Origin: Sebastes aleutianus
Taxonomy: Eukaryota > Chordata > Actinopteri > Perciformes > Sebastidae
DNA: 64,000 nucleotides
Direction of reading: 5' to 3'
Assembly (NCBI GenBank): GCA_916700875.1
Contig: CAKAKS010000062.1
Location: forward strand, 6,350,373-6,414,372
Shown here: in pieces, positions 46,601 to 58,169 of the stretch
How the letters are laid out: every line of letters begins with the position of its first letter
Position numbering within the stretch: position 1 is the first letter of the stretch
Program-made: the position numbers and the translations under genes
The notes under the pieces: generated by a model
Told to the model about the DNA's origin: nothing
Seen by the model: only the letters and a program-made list of their open reading frames with translations
Databases searched by the model: none

Positions 46601-49600
46601 TGACAATGACTTGGACGTAGTTTGTTTAGGATGCAGCAACAACACGGATCGATCAGTGTGGCAGCACCCTCACACTTCTTGTCCTTTTGAATACACTGAC
46701 ACAGTCGTGAGCACCACAGTCACTAGTCTTGTGGAAGATAAACGGGGATGTTAATGACGTGTTACTCAAACAAGCATTCAAGTTATTGAACTGTTTTGTT
46801 GAAGCTAAATAGAGGAACTTCTTTTATGTGTGGCTTCAGCCTGATGTCTTGTTTTAATGTTAAGTGATCAGCATCGATCCAATCTGAATTCTGATGTTCT
46901 TGAATTGATTTCTAGGCGTTTCGGAGTACTTGAGCACAGAGATCTGCACGTCCCGGCAGAAACGGTTCAGCCTGGTTACATTCGTGGATTCTCCAGGGTT
47001 GGTGGATGGCGATATGAAGTATCCCTTTGACGTGGACGAGGTTCTCATGTGGCTGGGTGAGTTGTCGCTAACTGACCTTGTCTGTTGATGTACTGTAGTT
47101 ATCAAGGGTCCCCTAAGGCCTTTTGTGGCAGCTGGTGTTATGACACTGAGTTATTTTAAATGGTATTGTAAAAATAATACAAGATAAGAGGAGCAGCATT
47201 AGTTGAATCTGTGATGTCTCCAGTTAATGTGAAATACTGGCCTCATAAAGCACCAAGCCATGGTTATTTCTGTCATTAGTGAGCTTTTTCCAGGTTAACT
47301 GCTCCTCTCAGTATTTCCTTTGTGAGCTAACTTTGATCGCCTCAAAGCTGTTGACAGTTTTATAATCATCTTTCAGAGGAATCCTATTGTCACAGTATGA
47401 TTAAACCTTGACATGATACAAAATTCTGCATCTAAATAAGAAGCACTTTAAATATTACAACATTCTCCAGGAACATTTTAAGAAGATCACTCAGAAATGT
47501 TCACTCATACTTCCATTACCATGCATTTTTAATACAATAAGAGCATATGAAGCAAAAGGCATTGTGTAACAATCTGTTGTGGTAAATAGTGCTCCTTCCC
47601 ACTGTCACTCTCAGGTGATCTCTGTGACCTGATTCTGGTCTTCTTTGACCCCATGGGTCAGGCACTGTGCAAGCGCACCCTCAACATCGTGGAGAACCTG
47701 AATGAGAAACACGGGGATCGACTGCATTTTTACCTGAGCAAGGCTGACGAGGCCGGGGGAGAGTCAGACAGACAGGTACGCTCAGCAACAGCTCCATTTA
47801 AAAGCACCGTCTCCGTTCTTCATTCAGCTGAATAAAAATACATGATCCACTCACCTAATATGAACAACTTTATAGAAGTTAAAGAAGGAGTTTCCACATG
47901 TATAATAATTTAAAAACATGCTTTGATGTTGTCAGACTGAGGCCCCTCCAGGACGAATGATAACCTAAAATACAACATGTCCTCTTCATGTTAAAGTGTG
48001 TGGGTAGTTTAAAGCTGCTGTCAAGTGTCTTTACCAGTGCAGGTTTTAAAGTATGTGTGAGTACAGAACACACAAGTAAATGGTCATTCACTTTCCATAA
48101 ATTATAGTCCTTTTTAACTTAATTACTAGATATTGTCTCTACAATCTCAAAAGGAGATCTCTCTACTCACTACTCTCTCTCACTACTCTCTTATTTCTGT
48201 GTTTTTTTGTGCCTGTCTGTCTCAGAGAGTGATGATGCAGATCGTCCAGGAGCTCTGCAAGCGACCGGGACTCAACAAATGTGGTTTTGACATGCCCACC
48301 ATCTACGTTCCTAATCCAAATAAGGTTAAGGGTCGCACTTTCATTGAACACTTTATAGGCTCATGTTTTCTGCTCCCTCAACTTGTTCTTTGCATATAAA
48401 AATTGTAATATAGACGGGTGCACATTGTAATTTGTAGTCTTTGTTCCTGTTCTCAGCCGAGTCGCTGTGTCAACCAGATTGAGGAGGTGTGTCGCACCGT
48501 AGAAAAAACCATCAACCAAACCGTCCAGAACACACTCAACTCCCTGGAGAAGGACTGCGAGATCATCAGCGAGGCCATCGCTGATACGCTCATTAACGAC
48601 AGGTAGCTCACAACAAACACTTTGTGCTACAGAATGAAATATAAACCGCGTTTCCACCAAGAAGTTTCCTGGTAATTTTAGTCCCGGGACTATTTTTCAA
48701 GGAACTAAAAGGTTCCTTCTATGGTGTCAAAACAGTCTCACAAGTATTCACAAACAAATGTCATGTAGCTCGTAAAACACAATGCACAAACAAATGCAGC
48801 GTGATTTGTATCTGTAAATCTCTGAATTTGAATCTGTGCCTCTAATTTACAACTTGTATATCATCATTTGTTAATAAACACAACAGTTGTACAAATACAT
48901 TGTCATATTTTTACTAAAACATCCCCATCTGCATGGCTTAATAACATTCACAATCTTTATATTCATTTGCGAATCGTCAATTTAGCATTTTAAAATGGAT
49001 TCCTGTGGATCCTTTTGAGACTGTTTTACGGCTGTTGTCTCACACAAAATTCACAGGTGAATGGAAGAGCCAGCGCTCTCCAGTAGATGGCGGTAATGCA
49101 GTTACAATGGCGGTAATGTTACATAACTTGGACATTTGTTTGTGAATACTTATGAGACTGTTTTGTACACCATACCTTCAGCCCATTGTGGTCTGCATTT
49201 CCATAGCGGTCTAAAGACCTGTGAAGATTAGACAAATTAGTTTCATTGACTCCTCTTCATCGCAACTGTCAGCGTCGTCCTGTGCAGATATTTCAGCCTA
49301 GTGGGACACACACAGCAGCATCAGTCCGTGATGCCTTCAGAGAATAACCTCGACCCTCTGCTCTCACAGGCAGACCAGCGTTACGAACCGCCGGGCGCGC
49401 TTTAAGAGCTGCTGCCTGACTCTGCTGGGCTTCACCGTCCCTATGGCTCTGATGGTCTTAATGGTGCTGGGCGTTATGTCCCAGCCGCTACTGGAGGCGG
49501 CTCTGGGCCGCGAGGGCACAGAGACGCTCTCCCTCTACCTGGTGAGTGTTCAAGCGAGTGCACCATTCGCTGTTGTGTTGTAGTTGTTGCTCAGTCAAGT

Positions 49601-51195
49601 GTGATTGTAGCTGCTCTTGTGATCCACAGACTCCCGTAGTGAAAGTATTTGAATCGCTCTCTGTGGAGGAGCAGCTTTACAGCTGTGGAGGAATGGTCGT
49701 CCTCTCCTTCCTCCTGCTCCTCATCGCCCGCTTCTCCTTCAGGTAGGACAACAACATCTCAGCACCGTCATCTGCTGCTACACTGTTACTGACTGTAAAC
49801 TCACCATTTTCATTCATTGTAATAGTTTTTATTTTAGGTAAACTGTATTGGCCATTTGTCAGAAAAATCTAAATCAAACTTAAATCAAAGTGTTACTGAC
49901 ACAACATGGGTATGTGGCATATGCAGGCGAAAGTCCATTGTCTGCGCAAAGTTTCTGTGTTTCTTATGATTTATATATCAAAAAGAAACAAGCAAGCAAA
50001 TGAAGAACAGAGAAATCATGGTTATTGCTGCCTTTTTTGCTCTGGTAAAAAAAAACAAAGGCCCACCCAGGTGCATGCTGGTACTATACCTGCCTATCTA
50101 CATATATAACCGCGGGTTTTACCCAGTTTTACCCAACTCACAAATAAAACAAAAATACTAATTTATGCAAAAACGAAATAAAACAAATAACTAGCAAAAG
50201 AAAAAACTATAAAAATCTAATCTAAATAAAGCAAACCTCTAGAATAATCAATCATACAATACGACTTTATTATTGAAAACTAAATATTAACAACAAATAA
50301 ACAATTTGTCTTAATTTCCCCCTGAGATTTTACTTTTTTTAAATACATTTTATTTCAGTTTATTTGCTTTCTCCAGTGGACACCAAAAAATTGCCAACCA
50401 TTTTGATAATTAATTAATTAATTAATGAATTAATTAATTTTACGTAATTTTTCAAGCAATACATGTCAAATATTCCCCTGTTCCACTTTATCAATTGTAA
50501 GGATTTGCTGCTTTTTTTTTGTCTTGTGTTATAATAAATCTTAGTTTTTGGCATCAATTTGATGACATCACCCTGGGCTTCAGGAAGTCATGATGAAGCA
50601 TTTTGAACCATTTTCCTGACATTTTATAGATCAAATGTGTTTTTGATTAATCACAAAAATAGTTTTCAGATTAATTAATGATCAAAATAATTGTTCGTTG
50701 CAGCCCTGCAGTACAGTTTTGTACACACACTACATTTGTACTGTATGTTTTTCTATGTTTTTCTTGTCTATAGTATTTTACTGCGGATGTGAACCTTTTA
50801 TTTCCTCTTGTAGAATCAGGAAGACAATCTGTTAAAAGGCTTCATGTGATTTGCAGCTCTGCTCTTGACAAAGGATTAAAAGAAACTGTCACAGTGATCT
50901 CAACTTCATCTTGTATGTTAACAACAAATCTCATCAGAATCCCTTCAATCGTTTTGCAGGACTCAACCAACTCTTTCAGGCAAACAGAAGAGGCAGCTGC
51001 AGGAGAAGCTGGAGTACGTTCAGGAGGTGGTCAAGTCCAAAAAGGTACTGCATGTGTGTGTGTGTGAGAGTGTGTGACTCTGAAATGATCCAGACAGTAG
51101 AGGGGGGTGTTGAACCGTCTATTTTTTCCCTCTAGAAAAAGCTGTATGAAGAATACCTTCGCCAGAGCGTCAGTGATCACGACATGAACTTGTAG
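43689..51195 (+). CDS. EHD/dynamin-like GTPase with two C-terminal membrane segments, uncharacterised
   Basis: Twelve exons: 43689-43806, 44849-44960, 45449-45542, 46389-46443, 46916-47056, 47615-47775, 48226-48324, 48457-48602, 49370-49541, 49630-49742, 50960-51044, 51136-51195. All phases close: 1356 nt, 451 aa. GTPase motifs are the P-loop GNHSAGKSS (65-73), a switch-I Thr near ETQGF, DSPG (151-154) and SKAD (215-218). The order of GNA (109-111), DSPG, the VLMWLGDLCDLILVFFD helix-strand and SKAD follows the EHD/sarcalumenin branch of the dynamin superfamily, but there is no EH domain. A helical region (261-310) leads to two hydrophobic segments (about 323-345 and 386-403) and a charged tail (KQKRQLQEKLEYVQEVV) that could form a coiled coil. 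The likely role is membrane binding or remodelling; target membrane and gene name are unknown to me. Confidence 0.9.
44636..44782. mobile_element. 147-bp foldback element carrying two TCTCGCGAGA sites, GTPase intron 1
   Basis: Terminal inverted repeat GGTCGTGTCT...AGACACGACC is perfect over 10 bases, and the arms continue to pair (CCCCCAAGTTGA with TTAACTTGAGGGGG). Each arm contains a perfect TCTCGCGAGA (44674-44683 and 44736-44745). It lies about 0.9 kb downstream of the GTPase start codon. Confidence 0.75.
45716..45865. repeat. Dispersed fish repeat fragment, GTPase intron 3
   Basis: GTGTCTGTTTGTCTGTGTG followed by GCATATCTTGAGAACCCTTC and GGCGAGTGTATTGCTGGGGA matches a familiar interspersed sequence in fish. 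No ends defined. Confidence 0.4.
46522..46670. mobile_element. Short foldback element, GTPase intron 4
   Basis: CAGGCTGCTGCCACACTGAT at the left and ATCAGTGTGGCAGCACC at the right are inverted repeats; 149 bp, non-coding, hAT-like CAG start. Confidence 0.7.
48728..49165. mobile_element. Foldback element with 30-bp termini, GTPase intron 8
   Basis: AAACAGTCTCACAAGTATTC then ACAAACAAATGTC at the left is matched by the inverse of GACATTTGTTTGTGAATACT then TATGAGACTG at the right. 438 bp. It appears to be inserted into another old repeat: the flanks CGTTTCCACCAAGAAG on the left and CATTTCCATAGCGGT on the right look like halves of one unit. Confidence 0.75.
50395..50708. mobile_element. hAT-like ATTAAT-rich element, GTPase intron 10
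   Basis: Ends ATAATTGTTCGTTGCAGCCCTG, which is the inverse of a CAGGGCTGCAAC start, and includes an (ATTA)n-like run. It is related, in opposite orientation, to 3033-3360. (The end motif is read as ATAATTGTTC then GTTGCAGCCCTG.). Confidence 0.6.
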
Positions 51196-51917
51196 AGAAG
51201 GACAGAGATGTACACAATAACTCGGCGTCCCCACACACCGACGCTGGACCAAATGAAATGAAAGCTTGGCCGAGGTTTCACTCTGACCACTCGATGCCGG
51301 ATCCCGTTGAAGTGTGCGGATGTAAATTATAAGCACACGGTGCACTCGTAGAAACCCATCCAAGACGTGGTGCTTTGGATACTGTAACGCCTGTTTACTT
51401 ATTTGATGATGTTACCTCTGTAAACACTTTAAAACCACACTACCTGCAGATAACTAGGGTTTGTTACTGATCACTTATTTGTTGTGAGCATTTCTATAAT
51501 GTCCATGCTTTTTGTGCCTCCGCTCCAGTCAAAGGAATTCAGGCTTATTATACCACTTTAAGATATTTAAACAAACTATTTATAATATTCCTTTATGAAA
51601 GAAATAGTATTTTGGTTAAACGGCGTGTAGCACTTGTTTACATGAGTCTCTTTGTACGAGTTAGTGTTTCTGAAGACTTTCACCAGCTTTTTATACAGTA
51701 CTCTAGCTGCTTGGTATCATGAAGTTACAGTTTTGGCATTAATCCACCTCACATCATGAATGTCTATGTTGGGCTACTATGTAGAATATTCAATTATCCG
51801 CACAACTCTTGTAATGACGTAAATATCCAGCGATCAAACATTTTACCAGAGATGAAATCAACTTTTTTCTATTTTCTTGTTCTACATTGTGACCATGTTT
51901 TAATTACTAATGACTTC

Positions 51918-51942
51918 AATAAAAAAAACAGTGTTCAATAAA
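51918..51942 (+). terminator. Tandem poly(A) signals of the GTPase gene
   Basis: Two AATAAA hexamers lie at 51918-51923 and 51937-51942, about 0.73 kb after the stop codon. This fits a 3' UTR covering 51196 to about 51960. No coding or repeat signal was noted in the UTR. Confidence 0.65.
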
Positions 51943-52158
51943 CTGTTGGAAGCTCTTTGTTCAGATGAAGTTCTGCAGTTCAGAAATTACACAAATGTTC
52001 AGAACGATGCATTTCACCTTTCCAGCTGCGCATTTGATAATTTCTTTGTTCTTCTAAATTCATTGACTCTCAGGTTGGTAACTCTAGTTTTGCATTTTAG
52101 AAGTTTGTTTTTCTCAGTTTTTCATCCAGCCAACATTTTTCTGACTTCATTGTGTGTG

Positions 52159-52880
52159 CAGTGGTGGAATGTAACTAAGTACATTTACTCAAGTACTTTA
52201 TTTAAGTACAATTCCAAGGTACTTGTACTTTACTTGAGTATTTCCCTTCAATGCTACTATACATGTATACTTCTAGTCCACTTCATCCCAGAGGGAAATA
52301 TTGCACTTTTTACTCCACTACATTTATCTGACAGCTTTCGTTACTTCACAGATTACAGTTTCTACGTATCTCCAGATGTGTTGATTTGTAATGTTTGTGA
52401 TAAACTGAAGGATGAAGTGTTCCTTATGTGTTGAAAAAAATCCTCCTACTTCTTGAGCTAAATAAAATCTTTAAAAAGCCTCTTTGATCAGCTGTAAAAT
52501 GCATCGTCACAAAGCTGAAAATAGGCTGTTTTTCTGACACCATGGAAAGTAGAATTTTAGAGATGTGTGTTTCTGACAGGACAGCGATACTACAAATATT
52601 CTGATCTTATAGACCATGATGCATTGCTGTAAATTAAACTACCCAACAGTATACGTATAAAAGAGTTACAATTAGCACGAAGTTAAACATCTACAGCAGT
52701 AGAATGCAACATACACATTAGTGCAGCAGTAATATTAATCCAGAAACATCAGATATAATAGTAAAACACTGACAGGGAACATTTTACTGCTGAATGAGTA
52801 CTTTTACTTTAAGTACTCTAAGTACATTTTGCTGAAATACTTAGATACCTTTGCTTAAGTAAGGGTTTGAATGCAGGACT
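52159..52880. mobile_element. AAGTACTTGAGTA-type repeat, copy 1
   Basis: Starts CAGTGGTGGAATGTAACTAA and contains GTACATTTACTCAAGTACTT, GTACTTGTACTTTACTTGAG, and CTTTTTACTCCACTACATTT; the right end returns to TTTAAGTACTCTAAGTACAT. A well-known high-copy teleost repeat; a second copy is at 60850-61280 in the opposite orientation. The 174-aa frame overlapping its left part is not a gene. Confidence 0.75.
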
Positions 52881-52959
52881 TCTTGTTGTAATTGAGTATT
52901 TTCAGTGTCTTCACTTCTGTTCTGTCCATCTTGTGGTCCGTCTGAGATGAAATAAATAT

Positions 52960-53051
52960 CATATACTATATAATAAATCTAATTATCATACAACATTTTT
53001 TTTAATGAAGACATACTTTAACAAATAAATAAAGTTACAGTATTTGGTGTC

Positions 53052-53085
<34 letters not shown>

Positions 53086-53275
53086 GTTATCATTGTTATT
53101 ATATTACTTATCAATACATTCACTTTTTTTTAAATGATTGTCCAGACTTCAGGTAACTTCCAAAGGGTGATATATAAAAAAATATCATATATTATATAAT
53201 AAATATAATTATTATCATACAAAAAAATGTAATGAGTATGACAGTATTTGGTGTCATTTTTTTGTAATAGACAGT
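52960..53275. repeat. Local direct duplication with (ATT)n microsatellite
   Basis: ATATCATATA.TATATAATAA through CAGTATTTGGTGTCATTT occurs at about 52965-53053 and again at about 53182-53260, separated by an (ATT)n run (53058-53102). Non-coding. Bases 53276-53560 show no gene. Confidence 0.7.
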
Positions 53276-53645
53276 CAAGAATGTGGTTCAACATGTGGTT
53301 CGGTGACCTCCAGTGGTCACCAAACAGTGGACATGATGGTACTTCATGTCCAGGGTGTGGTTCAGTTACAACAAACACACACACATGTGGCTGCTTTCTC
53401 TTGGTATTTAACCAAAAACCAGTCAGTAAGGGAACAGTCAGTGCAAACAGGGAAAGGCTCAGAGAAGAGGAAGGAGGTTGACGTGATTTCCGCAGGCTGA
53501 GACCCGCTCAGACCGGGGAAAGGAGTTTCCTGAAGTTGACACTGAGCGGATCGTTTCCACATCACCAGAGCTCTGCTGCTGCTACAACATGACTCTCTGA
53601 CTCCTCATAGACCTGTTTCTGTTTCTCTTCATCTCTGACGAGAGG

Positions 53646-56600
53646 ATGAGCTCCGACACTGAAGACACAGGTAATAACAACATTCAGCTTTACCCTGCTG
53701 TACTTGTAACGGGACTGGTTGTGAGGTGACTTGTTGTTGCTGATCTTCTACTGAGAGTGAAACCTGTTGAATGTGAAGCAGCTCTGGTCTGTTAGCCTGT
53801 TAGCCTGTTAGCATCGCTGAACACCATAGAGATGAACGGTGCTAGCTGCTAGCTGCTAGCTAGCTAACACTTAGTTAGCTTCACTTGCTGCTATATAGCT
53901 CCTGTTAAAAGCTCAATATAACTCAATGAGAGAGCTCTGTTTCACGGCTTGTATTCACTATTATCACAGCCATGAGTTGGTGTTAGTTACAACACATTCA
54001 TGTCTAGATATGCTGCTTTTTGAGACTTAAATCCTGTTGCAGGAGGCTTAAGTAGCAGCTGTAAGTCTCCTGTCATGATACATGTTGAACAACTTGATTA
54101 AACTGGAGCAACTAGTGTTGCTGTAAAGTTGTCCAACATCAGGAGACAGATCCTCAGCTGTGTTAGTAACAATATGTGTATGTGTGTGTTGAAGTCTTTA
54201 TATAATAATGACAGCAACAGTTAGCCTGATAAAACTTAATATTGTGTTTGGAGATCCAGATCACTGACAGCTCATAAAACATGCTTAATATCATCATAAC
54301 ATCTTGATACTTTATGACATTAACTAATATTAAGAGAATAACTTTAAAATCTGATTTTGAACTGATGCCACACAGAAGAAGACACATTACTCCTGTTTGG
54401 GATCTCAGAGACCTCACCTGTAAAAACATGATTAAATACAATACAAGCTCTATAACTGTTTATTATATTGCTGTTTACACAGCTCTGCCCTCCCGGATCC
54501 TAATAAATCAATTTAGATTTCTGTTATTGGACTTTATAACAGTTTGTTCATCTGTGGTCTAACTCACTGGTTGCCATTCTGGGGGTCCTTACCCCCATTA
54601 GGGGTCACCAAAGCTTCATGGGGGTTGTGAGGACTTCTTGATTTTAAGAGGTGTAAGTCAATTTTTTTTTAAAAACAATATACAGTTGGCCTATATCTCA
54701 GCATTTCATTCATTTCTGTGAAGAAAACTAAATGAAATTATTTTTAAAGTTTTGATTATTATTTAAGATATAAACAGGATAAGGTCACGGTGAAGACCTG
54801 AACACGAGCTACATTCACAGAGCCTTCCCTCTCTGCTAAACAGCCTCGTCCTGCATTAGAAAAGGTACGCAGTCAAAACAACCAAAGAGCTAAAAGAACG
54901 ATGACCAAACACTGACTTTGTCAAAAAAAGAAGCCTATTAAGTATGTATAATTGTCAAAAAATCAAAGAAGTTCATAAAACAGACAGAGAATTTTATTCA
55001 AAGTTCTTAAAAATAACAGGAAATCTCATCTCAATATTCAATATTCAAATAATCTACTCTAAATTCATCCAAATCGCTCGTTTTACACAAACTTCCTACA
55101 CTTATTGCGTTCACTATTTGGGTTACAGTTTATCAGTTGTTCTGTAATGTTATTGTTATGCATTGAATATAATATGAAATATATTTATATAAAATACGTC
55201 ACTTAGTAGAAGGGTCGCTAGTTTATTCAATGATAGAAAAAGGGTCCCTGAAGTTAAAAGGTTGGCAACCACACTGACGCCATACCTAAGCATGAAGTAG
55301 TACATTAGGAAGTCAATCTGTATGACAAAAGAAATGTGTGTACATATTAACGTGAATTGTTTTCTTATTTGGTGACATGACAACGCTTTATGGTCATTTC
55401 AGTATTTTCTCACCTTCATAAAATGTGTGAGTCTAGTTTGTGGCAAACAGGGGGTTTAACACTACTTTTCTACATGTTGTGTTCTACTGAGGTCAGAAGA
55501 AGAGACAAAACATATTTTAAGTAAAAAAAAGTGGTTGTAATTATTATTACTATTTTTACACTTACAGCAGTGGAGTCTGTGGGACTTTGCCTTTAGTTTA
55601 TTTACCAATTTACTCATTTGAATAATTCATAAATCGGGTTTATTCCCCTTATTGTTCCCTGTCATACACTCAGACAACTAAGACTGTTGTCAGGTGGGTC
55701 ATTCATGGTTTCCTCCCTGCTCATCAAAATACACACACCCATCATTATTACATGACTGTCTGACATGTATATATTTAAAGGATTTGTATTCATCTTTCAG
55801 ACAGCTCTGTCAACCTACTATTAGCACACCTAACAAAGACGACATAAACAGACTTTGTAGTTTTACAAAACTAAACGATGCAAAGAATTTAGAGCTGCGT
55901 CCTGCAAAGTTTGCATGCATATTGGCATCAGGTGAGCTTTCTTCTTATCTTACAGTGAGGTATTTGCAGGTCTGATACAGCAAAGGTTAAACACAGCAAC
56001 CTGTTTATAATCCGCAGAGGCGAGCCTGCAGGCCCAGCTAGCCGAGTACCGAGCTCAGGCCGAACACTGGCAGGGCGTGGCGACGATCTGTGAGCTGAGC
56101 AAACAGGAGGAACTGGCAGAGCTGCAAAAACAATGTGATCAAGAGATCCAGTCGCTGCAGGAGGCTCTCAGAGGTCAGTGTGTGTTTGTCTGTGCCTTCA
56201 TGTGATAAGTACGGCGTGTTTGTGACATTCCTTATGTGCACATGGTCTAATTTAATAAAGTATGTTTTGTGTGATCCTTTTGTAAGAAGAAAGAAATCAG
56301 AGCTTAAATAATTTTGCATCTCCATTGGATATGTTTTAATGATAAAAAAACTATTGTGTACTATTTCTTTTTAAGGGAACTAAACTCTAAGTTTTTTTGG
56401 TTTTCATTTTTGTTTCCTGTTTGTGTAGTTTCTAATCAAGGCCAGTTGACTTTTAATCAACAGTATTAATTAAATACTTGATACAAAGCTCAGAATGAGC
56501 CGACTAAAATGTTGGTATGCCGTTGAGATATTCAATAAGGTCAAAGGTCAGGAGATGACACACAAACACTTACATGTATTGTGAGCTCAACCTTTGAGTT

Positions 56601-58115
56601 AAACTGGATGTTGTTCATCTGACTTGGAGGATTAAATCATTACTTCATGATGGTGTTGTGTTGACAGAGACAGCAGAGCAGTATGAGGCCAGGATATCTG
56701 TCCTTCAGTCTCAGCCTGTGGAGTGGAGGAGAGCCAGCTCACACAACGTGGTCAGTGTTCAACTCTCTGTCTCTTCTCCCAAATAGTTTCCAAATGTTCT
56801 GGACTTAATCCCAGCGTTTGTTTTCCTCTACCTGTTAGATCAGTGGAAGGAAAGGCAGGATGGACGCAGAAGTCTCCAGTAATGAATCCCCGACATCGAT
56901 CAACAACAGCCTGACGGAGGCAGAGGCCGCGGCGTCGATGGAAAGGAGGCAAAATCAGTTATCAGAGCTCGAGGCGGCGGCGGAGGGAGAAGGTGCGCCG
57001 CTTTCGACAGAAGCGTATTTTTCGCTGCGGCACTGCGACTCGGCCTCGTTGTCGTCCTTCTCCTTGGACACGCCGTCTCTGCCCAGAAAACTCCACGCTC
57101 AGGAAGACACCGACTCTCTGGTCTCCACGGGAACGTTGGTGCCTGAAGCCATCTACCTGCCGCCGGCCGGACACCGGCTGGTCACGCACGGCGACTGGGA
57201 TGCACTCAATGCTCAGGTACAAATTTAAGGTCAAGGGTCAGGTTTTAAAGAACATTCATGCCGTTGTCTAGCAATAGATAGAAGTATACTTACACTCCAG
57301 TCTGTCCGTTATCTGTCTGACCAAAAGCTTCTCCAGAGACTAATGTCTTTGTGGTGTGTTGGACAGGTGTCAGAGCTGCGAGGGGAGGTGAGTCGGCTGC
57401 AGGCTGAGAAGGAGGATCTGGAGAGAGAACTGGACACACAGACCAACCACACACACAAACAGGTGAGCAGCTGTGCTCTGAGTGTGGCTACGGAGAGGCG
57501 AAGTCCCGCCTCTTCCGGTGGACACCTTGGGACCTTATTTTGGGAAAAATATGAACGGTAGTCAACGGCGAGAGACAAATATTTTTTTTATTCCGTTTGA
57601 ATTGCGCCATGAGTCACTCATATGATGTTTGTCAATTTAAAACATAATTTTGCAAGTTAAGAAAGTCTCAGGTTGTTGTAAAACTGTTGAAGTATCAGAC
57701 TGTGAAAATATGTAATTAGAAAGACGACACACCCAAAAGTCGCGCAAGTGACGTTTCTCTCTCTCTGAAGTTACGATGCCTGTGTATGTCGTACTGGGAT
57801 GTACTCACACCAGCAACGGGTCTCGCTCGTTCTTTTGCTTTCGACTGATAAAAAGACCAGGAGTCGCTGGATAAAACACATCAGGTAAGATAACGTGTCA
57901 TCTGTGCGTGGTCGTAGCTAAGTTAGATAGCTAGCTAGTGTTGGTGACGTCTATTGTGCGAGACGAGAGATGTAGTTCACTGAGCGGTTTCAATCGATCA
58001 ATCTCTCTCTGTTGACTTCTGTTCATATCTTTTCTGAAATAACGTCCCATGGGTCCACTGAAAGGGGTGGGACATCACCTCTCTATACAGCAGTGTGTGT
58101 GTAGAGTGAGCCAGT

Positions 58116-58169
<54 letters not shown>

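Noticed and set aside
51910..52434. 174-aa plus-strand reading frame
   Set aside because: It starts at the poly(A) signals of the GTPase gene and continues into a high-copy AAGTACTTGAG repeat; no family resemblance.
53058..53102. CRISPR-like array
   Set aside because: A simple (ATT)n microsatellite in a vertebrate genome.
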